This document shows positions 14,065 to 27,400 of a stretch of 64,000 bases of DNA, piece after piece (the first letter of the stretch is position 1; each line of letters begins with the position of its first letter). The position numbers were made by a program, and so were the translations under genes. Location: contig CM040440.1 of the NCBI GenBank assembly GCA_022749755.1, positions 10,155,269 through 10,219,268 of the forward strand, read 5' to 3'. The DNA is from Azadirachta indica. Taxonomy: Eukaryota > Streptophyta > Magnoliopsida > Sapindales > Meliaceae. The notes beneath the pieces are model-generated. The model was not told the DNA's origin. It made no database searches and worked only from the letters and a program-made list of their open reading frames with translations.

Positions 14065-17000
14065 ATGGGAAGTGGACTCTCTTCCTTCTTCCCTTGCTTC
14101 AAACCGGTTAACCGTACGAACCGGACCCAACCGGACCATAACCAACAGCAACCCGACCTGATCTTCGCCTCATCTGAGCCTTTGGATGAAACCCTGGGCC
14201 ACTCTTTCTGCTACGTCCGATCGTCCAACCGCTTTCTCTCTCCAACTCCCTCCGATCGCTTTGTTTCTCCTTCTCACTCACTCCGGTTCTCGCCGACCCG
14301 GTCTGGACCGGCACAGCGTGGCCCCCAGCCGGAAACCGGGTTCAAGGCCATTTCGGGAGCTTCTGTAAGTGCTAATACGTCCACTCCCAGAACTGTCCTC
14401 CAACTTGACAATATCTACGACGATGCCACTGAGCCTACTTTTACTGGTGGTTACGGTGTCAAGAGCAGTATCGTGAATGTCAGTGGCTTCGAGAGCACGT
14501 CGTCGTTTAGTGCTCTGCCCCTTCAGCCGGTGCCTCGTGGCAGTGCTTATGAAACTTCGGAGCGGGGTCCTTTCTTCCTCTCTGGCCCGCTGGAGCGAGG
14601 CGCATTGTCGGGCCCACTCGACCCGAGCACTGGCTCCGAACCAGGCGGCGGCCGCGTCCATTTCTCCGCTCCACTTGGTGGCATTTACGTAAAAAGAAAG
14701 AAGAAGAAGGGCATTTTGGGAATATCGGGAATCCGAAAAGCATTTTACGATAAGAAACGGCCATGGGTGGTGCCGGTGCTGAATTTCGTTACTAGAAAAG
14801 ACCACCACCATAATAATGACAATAACAACGTCGTGGAAGAGGACGGTGACGACTTGGAGAACAACCAGAGGGAAAATGATAACCTGCAGTGGGCGCTGGG
14901 TAAGGCGGGTGAGGATCGCGTGCACGTGGTGGTGTCCGAAGAACACGGGTGGTTGTTCGTTGGAATTTATGATGGTTTCAATGGCCCAGATGCGCCCGAA
15001 TTTTTGATGGGTAATCTTTATAGAGCTGTTTATAGCGAGCTACAAGGTTTATTTTGGGATGTTGAAGAGACAGATGAAACAATTAAGAATGCTGATGATA
15101 ATACTCTGGAAATTGAAAATAAAAATGAACCATCTGTTGTAATTAATGAAAATGAATCAAAAGACCGAGATAGAGCTAAAAGAGTGACTTTTGAATCGGA
15201 GGGTACCGAGAATAGGAGGAGGAGGCTCTGGGAGTTTTTGGCGGAGGATGATCCAGAAGATGGCCTTGATCTTTCTGGGTCGGACAGGTTTGCCTTTTCC
15301 GTGGATGATGCCATAAGTGTTAACAAAGCGGGTTCAGCAGTGAGTAGGAGATGGCTGTTATTGTCAAAGTTGAAACAAGGGTTGTTAACAAAACATAAGG
15401 AGAATAGTCAGGGAAGGAAGCCTTTGTTTCCGTGGAAATTTGGATTGGAGGAAAAAGAAAAGGTTGAGGTAGAGGAGAACAGAGTAGAGGAGAGAATTGC
15501 AAGAAGTGGGACGAAGAGAAAAGTGGGTCCGGTTGATCATGAATTAGTCTTGAGGGCATTATCTCGAGCTCTAGAGTTGACTGAGCTTGCGTATTTGGAT
15601 ATGACAGATAAGGTTCTTGATACGAATCCAGAGCTAGCGTTGATGGGTTCATGCTTGTTGGTTGTGTTGATGAGAGATGAAGACGTGTATGTGATGAATG
15701 TGGGTGATAGTAGAGCGATCGTGGCACAGTATCAGCCAGAAGCAGTTGAATCTAGTCTGAGGATAAAGGGGCAAGGGGACATCGGGTCAAGTGTGGAGGA
15801 TATAGTTGAGGAGTCATCAGTGGCACTGGGTGAAGAGGGAGGTAAGGTGGCAGCAAATGAAGCTCCTGCTCAGGCAATGAAACTGACTGCAGTGCAGCTT
15901 TCAACTGATCACAGTACTAGCATTGAAGAAGTAAGTACTCAACTATATTTGTGCTCAGTTTTTTCAGATTGCATGGCTTTTTACATCACGATTAATAACT
16001 AGTTTGGGTGTTAGCTTAGGTTCCTTTTCAACGTCCTGGTTGCAATGATGTGTATTGGTAAGAATTGTGTTGCTTGCTTATTCTCTGTTTGCTATATTTT
16101 CCTTTCCCTTCTTTCCCCTCAGCTTTAAGGTATACATCACCAAATTGGCATAGAAAGATTTTTGAGAACCTAAACTATCATGTAAAGTTTTTTTGGGACA
16201 TCAAGCCTTAGATTTTTACCGGTCTGATGACCTGGCAACCAGCAGACTGGAGATGCTGATTTCTCTCGTTTTTGGAGTTCAGCACTGTAGGCTACGCTAA
16301 ATTTTTAGAATTTTAAAGTGCATGATCATTTGTCTATTTAACCAGCATTACTGTCCCTTTTGGCACTTATGCACAGCAATCTACCTTTATTGAATGAATT
16401 TTGCTGCACAACTGGATTACTAAAGACAATTCCTTTCCTTGAAATGATATCCTCCATGATTTTGTGCCTCTTGATTCGTTGATCACTACCAAAGGATTTG
16501 GAGCATCTTCTTGTTGTTAGATCTTTCTGTTTATGCTTATTGATCTTAGTTCTCACTGGTTGCAAGATTAGTTCTGCAGCCTGATCAAGGTGTTTTGAGG
16601 GATGTTCCTACTGACATTCTTCTGGCCATGTTTTCATCTTTCACTTCTGTGTCTGGATAGCCTGTCCCTTAATTCAGTCTCAGTCTTAAGTTATGTTTTT
16701 ATCATCTCTGTGTTTCTTCACCTTATGCATGTTTGCTGTATCAAGATATTCTTGTTCTCTTTAACTCATTTCATTGATCTTCTAGTGTACACAACTTCAG
16801 CAATAGTTATGTTTGAGCAGAATTTTGTTGTCCATTTTGGAAATTAAAGGTCGCAAAGTGTCCTGTGTTACCTAGAAATTAGCCATCTGCATAGCAACAA
16901 GTGACTAGTATACAATGACGTGAAAAGAATGTTCAAAATTGTTCAATTAATACGTACCTCAGGGTGTTATTGAAAATTCCTGCTAGTTTAGTGCTCTGCA

Positions 17001-20000
17001 ATCTATTAAACATGATTATAAATTGTTCAAACAAGCCCCTATTTTTCAGTGTGTTGGTCAAATAGTACACTAAGCACAAATCTGTTTCTTTTAATCTTAA
17101 AGAATTCATATTCTTAGTGAAACCAGGCAAGTAGATTCGAGGAAGTTCCCTTCTCCTTAGTCCCTTACTTGCCATTTGTCCTTTTTTTCACTCACTATGC
17201 CCTTCCCTCTTTCACCAAAGAAAAAGATGCCTAGAATCTTCCTTTTAAGTTTTCTTTTATTAGCCATGTATTATCTTAGATGCTGGAAATCTCCTTGTTT
17301 ATGTTAGAAATTCTGGAGATAGATACTCATTTATATGTTAGTCTTTTGTTTATCAATTACATTGGCCACTGGATTCAGTGTAGATGTAAAATATTTGTGA
17401 TGGGTTTTGAATGTTAGAGCTATCTTTTTATTATAAAGTCAAATAGAAGCATAAGTTCCATGTTGCTGCTGATTTCAGTTTGTTGTGGTTCCAAGTTGTA
17501 GATCCTCGTGGGTGATTGTTTGGCTTAGTGTTGAGAGTTGTGTGTGATTGTCATTCTCCACCAAAGATGCAGAGAAGCTACAAGTTTTAGCCTTAAAAAC
17601 TTTGTTGTCTGGTAGACTTGTTGCTATTTTTCCTTGTGTAGCATATTTGTTGCATCCATGAACTCCACTCAAATGCTGATTTGTCAAGGAGTCTTATGCT
17701 TTATGATGTTGCACAGTTTCATGGTACAGATGCTTATGAACCTGATGCAGTGTCAGGTCATCAGTAAACATTTTTTTAGTCATTATAGCTTGTATGCTCT
17801 TTCTCACTGCAAATGCCTTCAAACTTGATGCTGCTTTTCAATGCAATTATTTTGATCTTCTCGGTGAGATTAGCATTTCATGTGATAGCTTCTACAGCAC
17901 TGTCGTCGTTATCTTGATAGTATATCAGCGGCAATTCTCTCAAAATAAATGTAACTCTCAAACTTGTATGCTCTTTCAATGCAACTCTCAACTGGTCCCT
18001 TTATGCATGCTCTTCTTTTCCCCCTACTATGAGACCAGTAAAGCAGTTAAGAAATTAATATTCAGGATTTTGCAAATTTGGATTTCTGTCCTTATTTATG
18101 TTATTTCTAATGAGAATCTTTTAGATGATAGATGATACCATCAAGTTTAAATATTGGGGGAGCATTGGTGATTGGGAGGTCAAACTACAACTTTCTATTT
18201 GAATGCCTTATTGAAGTTTTTTCTGGGGTACAAGATGAAGAAGGAAGCTTGGTAAAAACTGACTTCTAAGGAGGGGTAGTTGGGAATCCCTACTTTAGAT
18301 GGCTATTTTGGAGTCAGTTTCAGCTTAAAGATTCCAGATAGTCCATGCTCCTTTAGATGGTTATTCTTCAAGTGTTTGACTGTCTGAAGCTTGAAGCCAA
18401 AATTAATTCCTACTGAGGGATAGTTCATAAATTTAAGTTGGAAGAGCTCCTCCTGGAGAAAGCTAAAAGCCTTGGGTTTATGGTTTATGTAGTAACAGCT
18501 TCTATTGTATGGACTTAGGTAGAGCACGTTTGGTTTGGATATGATCTTTTATAACTGAATTTGAACGCTTTTAAGAGACTGAAATACTCTGGCTATGTAA
18601 TTGTAAAATTAGTTTTTAGTTAACAGAAAATGTTTCTGGTTTTCCACTGACTGGTGATATTTGTATCTCTGGACTGGATTAATTCCTTTAGCAATGTAAA
18701 AGATATGTTCCAAAATTTTTTTATCCACACTGATTATGTGCGAAATCAGGTGAAACTAGAACAATGGTTGCTCCGAAACCTGTGACCTATACTTATGGCC
18801 GTATTATACCATGCTGACACGCGTACCTTTGGGAGTATGTTTATATATGTAAGTTAATATTATGATTTGATGTTGGTGTGTCATTCAGTAAATCCAAGGT
18901 TTAAGATATAGCTATCATATTTTGGTACTTTGATCAAAATATATAAATGAAAATGGTTTTATTTCTGATAAATTTATGATGACATTTACGTTTTTGATTA
19001 GATGCGAGTCAGAATGGTTGCTAGTGTTGTTTTTGGTATTGAGTCAGCCTATACTTATTGCAGATCTGAGGACAATTATGCTCTCCTTCTGGTGGAAATT
19101 GAAGTTCATTGCTAAAAATTGGTTTTCCCATGAAGTTTTTTGACCTTAATGGGTTGATGCCTTCAAATCAAGACACTAGTATAATGTTTGACACCTGTAT
19201 GTGTACTTGCACCTTCAAATATATGTTCTGCTTGCTTGTGTTTTATCCTTTTCCCTTTTCTTCTCCTTAAGTATGATAACAGTTACTCTTAACTCACTGT
19301 ATGCTCATCTTATTAATGGATGGTAGTGCAGATTTGTTAAGAACTTTTCTTCACTCAAATTTTGCAGGAGGTCATAAGAATCAAGAATGAACACCCAGAT
19401 GACAGCCAATGTATTGTCAATGATAGAGTGAAAGGTCGTTTGAAGGTGACAAGAGCATTGGGAGCTGGATTTCTGAAAAAGGTTTGGTAAATATGCTTGG
19501 TTCTAATTTTTTGCCTCAAGGATTCCTGGTAAACAGTAATTCTGGTTAATGGAAACGTACAACTGACTGCTGCTGTGTGAATAATGGCAACAGCAATTGC
19601 TTGATGTTAAGTGCTTTGGTGCTGTGTTCTAGTGACGTTTGTATATTCATCGTGATTATTGTCAGCCACTTCCTCATAAGATGGATCATCACTTTGTATC
19701 CTATTGTTCACCTTACGCTTTTTTTCCCTACTCAAAATTCTTTCAAGAAAAAGTTCAATGTTTTCTTACTTGCTTTATTATGCTTTTATATATATATATA
19801 TATATATATTTATCCATCTTTCCAGAAGTGTTGTAAGTCTTGGCCTGTTCATTGATGGCGCCATTTATCTATAGTGAGCTTTCACTAAATTAGTAGATCT
19901 TTAACAGCTTCAAGAAATGCTTATATATGTTGTTTGTGTTGTATGCAATGTGTCATATAAACAACCAAATTGCATAACAATTTATTTTGTGCAAGCCCAT

Positions 20001-20906
20001 CACGAGCTTTATGCTTATATGTAATTTTCACTTGATTTTCAATATATTGTTCTTTCTGCATGTCTGTAGCACTTTATGCATTTTAAACTTTAATAACATT
20101 ATGATAGCATCATGGTGCAGCCCAAATTGAATGACGCATTATTGGAGATGTTTCGAAATGAGTACATTGGTACTGCTCCATACTTATCCTGTACACCCTC
20201 TCTCCGTCATCATAGACTCTGTCGAAGAGATCAGTTTTTGGTCCTCTCATCCGATGGCTTATATCAGTATCTGACCAATCAGCAAGTGGTGTCTCATGTT
20301 GAGAATTTCATAGAGAAATTTCCAGATGGTGACCCTGCACAGCACCTGATAGAGGAGCTGCTTTTCCATGCAGCCAAGAAGGCTGGTAAAGTCCTTTCTC
20401 TTTGCTGCATATTTGTTTATTTACCTAATAAACTAATTCTCCTCCTCTGATGTACTATATCTGGAGAAGCTATTTTGTGATTAACCCATGAACGGTAATG
20501 CACAAATTAGGTATTGCTTATCCAGTAAACAATAACAGAACTTTTTCTGAGTTAACAATAATCTCTGTCAATTATTTCTCATCTTTGTGCTCTGACGTAT
20601 TTTTTTTCGTGGTGAAATTTTCTTAATAGAATGTACACTGCCTTTAGTATTTTGAGATCTTGACACTTAACAAGATGTGTACATCATAATTTTTCATGTT
20701 TTGCTGGAGTAGTCTCAGCTTTTTACTTGATTCCTGTTATTTGTGGTTTGAAGATTATGATTCTGAATTCGTTTTCTGCAGGGATGGATCTTCATGAATT
20801 ACTTGACATCCCCCAAGGTGATCGCAGAAAATACCATGATGATGTTACTGTTATGGTTATCTCTCTTGAAGGAAGAATTTGGAAGTCATCGGGAAAGTAC
20901 GTTTGA
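14065..20906 (+). CDS. PLL1: POLTERGEIST/PLL1-type protein phosphatase 2C, four coding exons
   Basis: Coding exons are 14065-15930, 19368-19481, 20121-20385 and 20782-20906. All junctions are GT-AG and together give a 789-residue protein. The start is the ATG at 14065, because the MGSG...PC N-terminus with Gly2 and a nearby Cys fits the acylated N-terminus of POL and PLL1. The PP2C domain is split by acidic inserts, as in this clade. It has DGFNGPDA near residue 303 in place of the usual [13 protein letters not shown] near 544-551, LSSDGLYQ with Asp705, and YHDD at 766-769. The metal-binding aspartates are therefore all present. Family members are Ser/Thr phosphatases at the plasma membrane that act downstream of CLAVATA receptors and promote WUSCHEL/WOX expression in meristems. 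The length fits PLL1 (~780) slightly better than POL (~855). Intron 1 is 3.4 kb; its retention would add 23 residues and stop at 16002. One oddity is RALGAGF where relatives usually have RAFGAGF. POL versus PLL1 needs a tree. Confidence 0.93.
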
Positions 20907-21610
20907 TATCTTGCAAGATTTGCTGATAACTTGCTGGCAAGTGAAAATAGTTGGCAACTATTCAAGGCCGAGTTTCTGAATTTTTGAAGCTGATCCATTT
21001 TTGGTGGTTTTATAAGTCTGTAAAGTGAATCATACTGTTGATAGGGGGGAATTTAAAATGATAAAAGGCAGACTAATGTTAGGATAGTAATCAAGAGTTG
21101 AGGAGATGCCTGAAAATTCAATTCAGGATAAAAGTAAATGGGAAGGTTGGTGTTGGGAAATGCTCTCTTTTAGGGACAAACAGGATAGAAAGCAACTTCT
21201 CTCTCTCTCTCTCTCTCTTGTTTCCTTGATCCTTTTATTATTAGACATTTGTTTTCCTTAGAATTTGCATAGGTTGAGGGGGCTCTTAACATTTCTAGGC
21301 GCCTTCCCTCCCTCTAGTTTTTCTTTTTGGTCTATTTAATTCAGGAAAAAAGAATTAATAGTTTGTAGTTTGGTGGGGGGTACAGTTATACTTACTGAAA
21401 TTGAGCATTTCCAACTGGAAGCTGAGCATCTGTAATTTTGAAGGTGGGTTTCCACCAATGCGGTTTACAAAGTTGCTATTTCAACTTCAGATCCTAGTAT
21501 ATGGAATTCATTTTCATTGTTACAAACTACTCTACTCTCCCTGGAACAGAAATGAAATGAACATAATACACTTGAAAGCATCGATCGAGTAGTCACTAGT
21601 GATTCAACAT
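20907..21610. other. Convergent 3' regions of PLL1 and the PPR gene, with a CT microsatellite
   Basis: About 0.7 kb separates the two stop codons, and both 3' UTRs must lie here or overlap. A CT dinucleotide run sits at about 21198-21219. A GC-poor block with TTTCTTTTTGG follows. No further gene is visible. Because the genes converge, antisense overlap of their transcripts is possible but cannot be shown from sequence. Confidence 0.6.
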
Positions 21611-23744
21611 TTAGGATGTAACAGCCGAAGGTATTCTTGATTGCACCCAAGACACTAAATCTTCCCTAGTTGCCACAAAACAGCCAGCTTTCTCTTCACT
21701 TTGCCTAAACGGTAGTGCAAGTTTCTTGAGGTGAGAAGCAAACGCTGTGGCTAAACCCTGTGAGAATTTGTGAGTTCCGGTGCCAGTTTGAGCCAAGAAT
21801 AACTGTGGTAACACCTCTTCCCGCTGAACAATTTTGGACAGAGTCCCTATCCACTCTTCAAGAGCTGTGTGTGCTGCACCGACAGAGAGTGACCGCAAAT
21901 CCAGACTCCATTCGTCCACTGTTTTGTTATGTAAACCTGGATACAACCCGTATAAGGTTCCCAAGTAGAGCAGCTCGTGTGCTCTCTCATGGAGATTCCT
22001 TCTTCGACAAATATCTATCAAGCAATTACAGAATGGTCGTCTGGCATCGACAGCTGTGTTCCTAATGACATTCCTGAATTCCTCTTTAACAGTCTCGATG
22101 CCAATTTTATCGTCTTCAATCAATTGCACAAAAGCAACCAACTTCGGATTAGCTTGCTGTAGACATGCTAGAACTTTGTCAACATCCGCACTTGTCTCAC
22201 AGAGAGACACAACTGATAGTAAACACCCGCAAAGCCTATCATCTGGTTTGATTCCACGATCAATTGAAACACCAAACACTCTAACCAAATCATCAATCCT
22301 TCTAGCCTTTCCCAAGCACTGAATTAAACAAGTACACCCCATGACATTGCTCGCAACTCCCAGCTCAGACATTTCTTCAAACAGATACATTGCCTTATTA
22401 ACATTCCCTCCACTCCCATATATGTTCAACATTGCTGTATAGCTATAACTATCTGGCTTACAATGCTTAGATTGCTTCATGTCCTCAAAAAGTCTCTCTG
22501 CCTCCTCTACCAATCCAATATCCGCGCACATATTCAACAATGTGTTGTACAAAATGAAATCCATTGGCCATCCATTCGCCCTCATTTGCTCCCATAATTC
22601 TAAAGCATCTTTAGCCCACCTGGCCTTGCCATAAATCTTGACAAGCGCAGTTAATGTTTTCTCATCAGGTGTTAAACCTGATTCCACCATTTCATCAAAT
22701 AAACTCCTAGCCAACCCGGGCTTCCCGGCCTTGCCCATAGCCTCTAACAATGTATTATACACAACCACATTAGGCCGAACACCTAAAGATTTCATTTCTT
22801 GCAAAACATACCTGATACCATCATAATCCCCAGCTTCACCAAACATCTTTCCCAACACAGAAAATGCAATTGGGTCAGGTTTCCACCCACTAGCTACCCC
22901 TCTCTCATATAAACTCAACACTTCCTCGACTTTACCAGATTTAGCATAAACATCTAAAATAGCAGAATATGTAACTTCATCAGGCATTAAAGCCGTTTTA
23001 TACATTCGCTCAAACCATTCTATAGCTTTATCAAAAAGATTGCATCTTTTGGCACAGGTGATGATAGTAGAATAAGTAATGTTATCAAGCTCAATCTCAT
23101 TACTTATCATTTCATTAGCAAGTTCCTCAATCAGCTGAAACTGTCTCCCAAATCTCAAAGACTTCATAGTAACATTATAGAATATAGTTTCCATAGGAAA
23201 CAAATTCTGGGATTTTATCCAATTGAAGAAAAAAATACGTCTTTTGCCAAAACTTCAAGCTATTGAGTATCAAAAGTGTATTTTCTCTAGTGGGTTGGTG
23301 TGGGATTTCGTTAATAGCAACCAAGAAAGCTTCTTCAGTGTTATCACATTCATTAAGCTTTCGTGCAAAGAGTTTTAGGTCTCTAACCTGAGGATTGTAC
23401 GAGTAAGGAGAACGCTTTTGCCTCTCAAGTGAAAGCACAGACCTTCTAGGCTTAGTGGGGTTGACCCATGTTGACTTTGGCTTGGATAAGAGAGGAGTTT
23501 GGTCTTTACTTGTTGGAGAGAGAGTGGTTGCAGAGAGAGGCTTGAGTTGCTCAGATAAAGATGGGTTTTTGGGTTTTGGAGATTGTGTTAGACTTTCAGT
23601 GCACTGTGTGGTGGAGTTGCAAGAAACATTAAATTTAATGGAGTTGTTTCTTCTCAGAGATTTGGTGAAGAAAATGGGTGGCTTTGTCTCAGATTTTTGT
23701 ATGGTTAAATGGACATCCAGAGCTGTTGAGAGAGATGCAGCCAT
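21611..23744 (-). CDS. SOT1: Chloroplast PPR-SMR protein, SOT1/At5g46580-like, with a +1 frameshift
   Basis: This is an intronless gene of ~710 codons, close to the ~711 of Arabidopsis At5g46580. The first ~170 residues (MAASLSTALD...) are Ser/Thr-rich with few acidic residues, like a chloroplast transit peptide and linker. PPR repeats follow (for example VTYSAILDVYAKSGKVEE and VVVYNTLLEAMGKAGKPG). A C-terminal SMR domain runs from about residue 611 to 700, with LDLR at ~614 and GTGTH near 654-658. In Arabidopsis SOT1 binds the 23S-4.5S rRNA precursor and uses its SMR domain for chloroplast rRNA maturation. The frame breaks at a run of seven bases (T7 on the coding strand, 23229-23235). With six, the conserved FFNWIKSQNLFPMET is read through; with seven, translation ends after 189 residues. 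The rest is intact, so a sequence error or a very young allele is likelier than an old pseudogene. Confidence 0.88.
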
Positions 23745-24470
23745 TAGAGAAAAGATAGCTTTTGATTGAAGAAAAATGTGCCTTTAGATTGTTTTATAGT
23801 TAGGGAGTTGCTGCCCGCTTGCCAGTAAGGAGGATGTCTAGATATTTTAGTAACCTTATCTTAAAAACTAAAAAAAATGAAATAATTCTGGTCAGAGACC
23901 AACATGAAAGGCGGGTAACCTTAATCAGAAGTGTAAGCAAAAGGAAAATCGCAAATCATGTATCGGCCCTATCAGGGGAGATGCCTGCCAAGGGCCCTCT
24001 CGATGATAGCTTGCAACGTGCCAAGCAACCGATTCTTATACAGGATGAAAGTTTTTGTAGCGATGTGGGATTGTAAACTATGACACTTACAAGCCACAAT
24101 AGTGTCCGCATTTTCGTTTTCTCTATTCTTTGATAGCTGAATACTAGTACTGCATCTCAGCTTGTGTTTGTCAACAGGTCATGGGCTTCAAATCAACAAA
24201 AGTATTGCTGTTTCAATGACATAAGAATATATTTCTGAAACATTGACAACGTTAAAACAGCAAAATCAGATACATAGAGGTGCCATTTCATACCCGGCAA
24301 AATTCTTAATCTCTTTTCTGTTCCTCTGTTTTCATAGAAACAAAAATGGGGAAAACAAAGAGCTAGTTGTTTCTACACAAGAATATTATCCTGTTAAAAA
24401 CAATGATAATATATTGGGCAACAAAAATTGAACATGTACACCATATCTGATCCCCCACTATGAGGAGCTC
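23745..24470. promoter_or_regulatory. Spacer between ABCI7 3' end and PPR gene 5' end
   Basis: This stretch must hold the ABCI7 3' UTR and the promoter of the PPR gene, both read on the minus strand. I see no clear TATA box and no further coding sequence. Composition is intermediate between the genes and the AT-rich flanks. Confidence 0.45.
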
Positions 24471-27400
24471 TCAGTGTTTTGTTTCCAGCAATTCTTTGAC
24501 ATAACTGTCAACTTGGTTTCGAAGAGAAGGGTAAGGAAATTGTCCAATCACCTCAGCTCCGAAGGAAACAACGAGAGCCTTTCTAGCTGTCTCTAAGTCG
24601 ATACCTCGTGCTTGAAAGTAGAAGAGCTGGCTTTCTTCTAGGTCACTTATTGCCGCTCCATGGGAGCACTTTACATCATCGGCAATAATTTGAAGATTGG
24701 GTTTCACATTTACTGTCGCACGGGGTTCGAGAAGAAGGCTCCTTGTTAGTTGTCCAGCATCTGTTTGCTGTGCATATCTGCATAATACAAGTATACAGAT
24801 AAATATAGTATCAAAATCACATAAACCATGCTCAACATTAAACTAACATTCTTACTACTGCCCTCAGACCACTAGGAAGCAAGATGCAAGGAGTAATGAA
24901 TTATTAATACACTATAATCATTGATGCAAGTGCCTCAAATGACATTCCTCTACAGTTCAGAAGTATAGCTCCGGCCACCTATTATTTAGCATCGATTCTG
25001 TAATATTAAATGAGCACAAAGAAAATGGAAATTAGGGATTGGTGATGAACAATGTGATCACTTTTATACCTGGCTGATTATGCTCTGGGACACATAATGC
25101 ATATGGTATTAAGGGGTACTATGACTGCTGTAAACAGAAAGGATGCGACATAATTTTACCTGTTAACCTTTATGTTTCCATCAAAAACAGCTTGTCCTGC
25201 TGAATGAGCCACAATACACTTGTGAAGCTGTCGAGAATAACCTCGCGGATGGTCCAAGACTAGTCTGCTATGTAAATCTTGTGTTTGATTAGTGACAGAC
25301 AAATGAAATGAAGACAACTCTGTCACTGTATCTGGGCCCAACTGTTGAACATGAAGATTGTGCCTGCTCAACTTTCCACCAGTGCTTACCTCTACAAGCT
25401 CATATGTACTGGCTATTTCCTACATAAGAAATGTCATGAATAAACACATCTGCTCAATAAAATTCACAGGGCATAGAAGCTGCAGAATGGGTTTCACTAA
25501 ACACCGAGGCTATGACAAAGTGCAAGTTCTACCGTGCAACTGACACCTATGAAGAACAACATGCATGTCTCCTCAGGGAAATAAAATGGAACCAATGGAA
25601 CAATACAAGAGTGACGTACAATGAGCTAGGCTAGTTTGGCATGTTTTTATTTTCTTATTTTATTTATATTAGGCCTTAGTGTCTTATTCAAGTTATGTTT
25701 AGGTTACTTAGAGTACGAATTCCTTCTTCGATGCAGATTTTTTCTATTTCCTCTTTTGATTAGATTTGTGGCCACTATAAATAGGGTCTTAGTTTCAGTT
25801 TCAAAGGTACACTTTGAGATTATTGAATCAAACTTGTTGATTCTTCGGTTTTTTCTCTCATTTCTATTGTCCTATTTGGTGCTAAATCAAAGAGTCAATA
25901 ACATATTATGCCAACTAATTTCAAAAAACGCTAACACTCCAGTGAATAGTGAGAATTGATCAGTATATTGTAATCCATATTATGCCCACTTTTAAAACCT
26001 CTGCGTTAAGGTGATATTAGAAAAAATAGGTATCAATGCTTCCCTAGATGCCAGGTGCTAGACCCAAAAAAGTAAGGATTTTCAAAAGCATGTTTCCTAA
26101 AATGAGTGCAGAACAATTATTGCTGGTGTTTTTCCTTCATCAGAAAAAGGTTTTCAAGAATGAGATCAGTTTCATTTTTCTGCTCAGATATAATATCCAT
26201 TTCAAGCTAAAATTATAAAATAGGTCAAGTAATTAAACTAGAGCTGTCTCATACCCCACTCATGACTGAGATTCTCTAAATTAAGAAAACACATGAAAAG
26301 AACATTTCATGAGATCATTCAGATCAGTTTTCATAAACACATCAGTATGATATGTAACAGATGTTAGAAACAGGAGTAGTTTGAACGGTTTAAATGAAAA
26401 CCATTTCTCAAAACAGTGTGCCAAATAGTCATTCTGGTCAAGAAAATGGCTTCTGATTTTTGGGAACAGGGGTGGTCATGATTAAACATGCTCTCTGCAG
26501 TCCTAAGCATTATATTTCCACATTAATGAATTTATCTTAAATGTCTTCTCCACAATTGTCACTGAAAAATTGAAGTTGGGCCACCAGACCAATAAAAGCT
26601 TCAGCAAAATAAATGACAGACTACAAACTATTGTTCTCATTAAAGCATTAAGATTACCTGCTAGGCATATGCGCAAACCATGGCTTCAAATATATTTTCA
26701 AAACATGAAAACACGTAAGGCTCCAGTTGGTAGAAGAGAAAATTTTTTATCAAATTCAACGTTAGTCATTAAGTTTGTATTTAAGATTTAGATAGGAGCA
26801 CCTAGTCAATCACTACCCAATGAAATAGAAAGAGGTGAAAACAGACTTAAGTAGCTTCAAAAAAGTGTGCTACTGGCAAAGGTTTGTAGGTCTAAGAGCT
26901 GATGAAGTACTTAATGTATGATATCAAACATCTAACTGGAAATTGATCCAGAAAGCAAACACACCACACAACACTTGTGATATACAGCTAGCTGTTCCCT
27001 GCCCAATTTTCTTTAGATAGAGAATAGATGCAGTGCAATTGTCTCTCTGTCTCTCCCCCATACATATCCAATTTTATTTTCATACAGTTTTTCTCTAAAA
27101 TGTTCTCCATTCTAATGCAATAATTAATCCACATAAATCCAATCTCCTTCAGGTTCGACCTCATTAATAGACCCACCAATTTAATCTAATAATAGACTTC
27201 TTTGCATATTTTTTTCAAAACCTGAACTTATGGGAGCAATTAACTCTTCAATATGGATGAACCAGTTGGCTAAACTGCAACTGGACAATAACTTAGGAGT
27301 CAATACCACACTGCGTCAGAGTATTTAATTAGATTGCACTGTGAAAATCAATCAACAAATAGCCTGATTGGTACATTTGATTATAAATCTAAAGTGAAGC

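Noticed and set aside
14278..14946. 222-codon open frame antisense to PLL1 exon 1
   Set aside because: It lies opposite a well-supported phosphatase exon with higher GC, where long antisense frames arise by chance. The translation has no family resemblance.
23175..23260. An intron instead of a frameshift in the PPR gene
   Set aside because: The conserved sequence is continuous apart from one base, and no GT...AG pair could join the frames without losing conserved residues.
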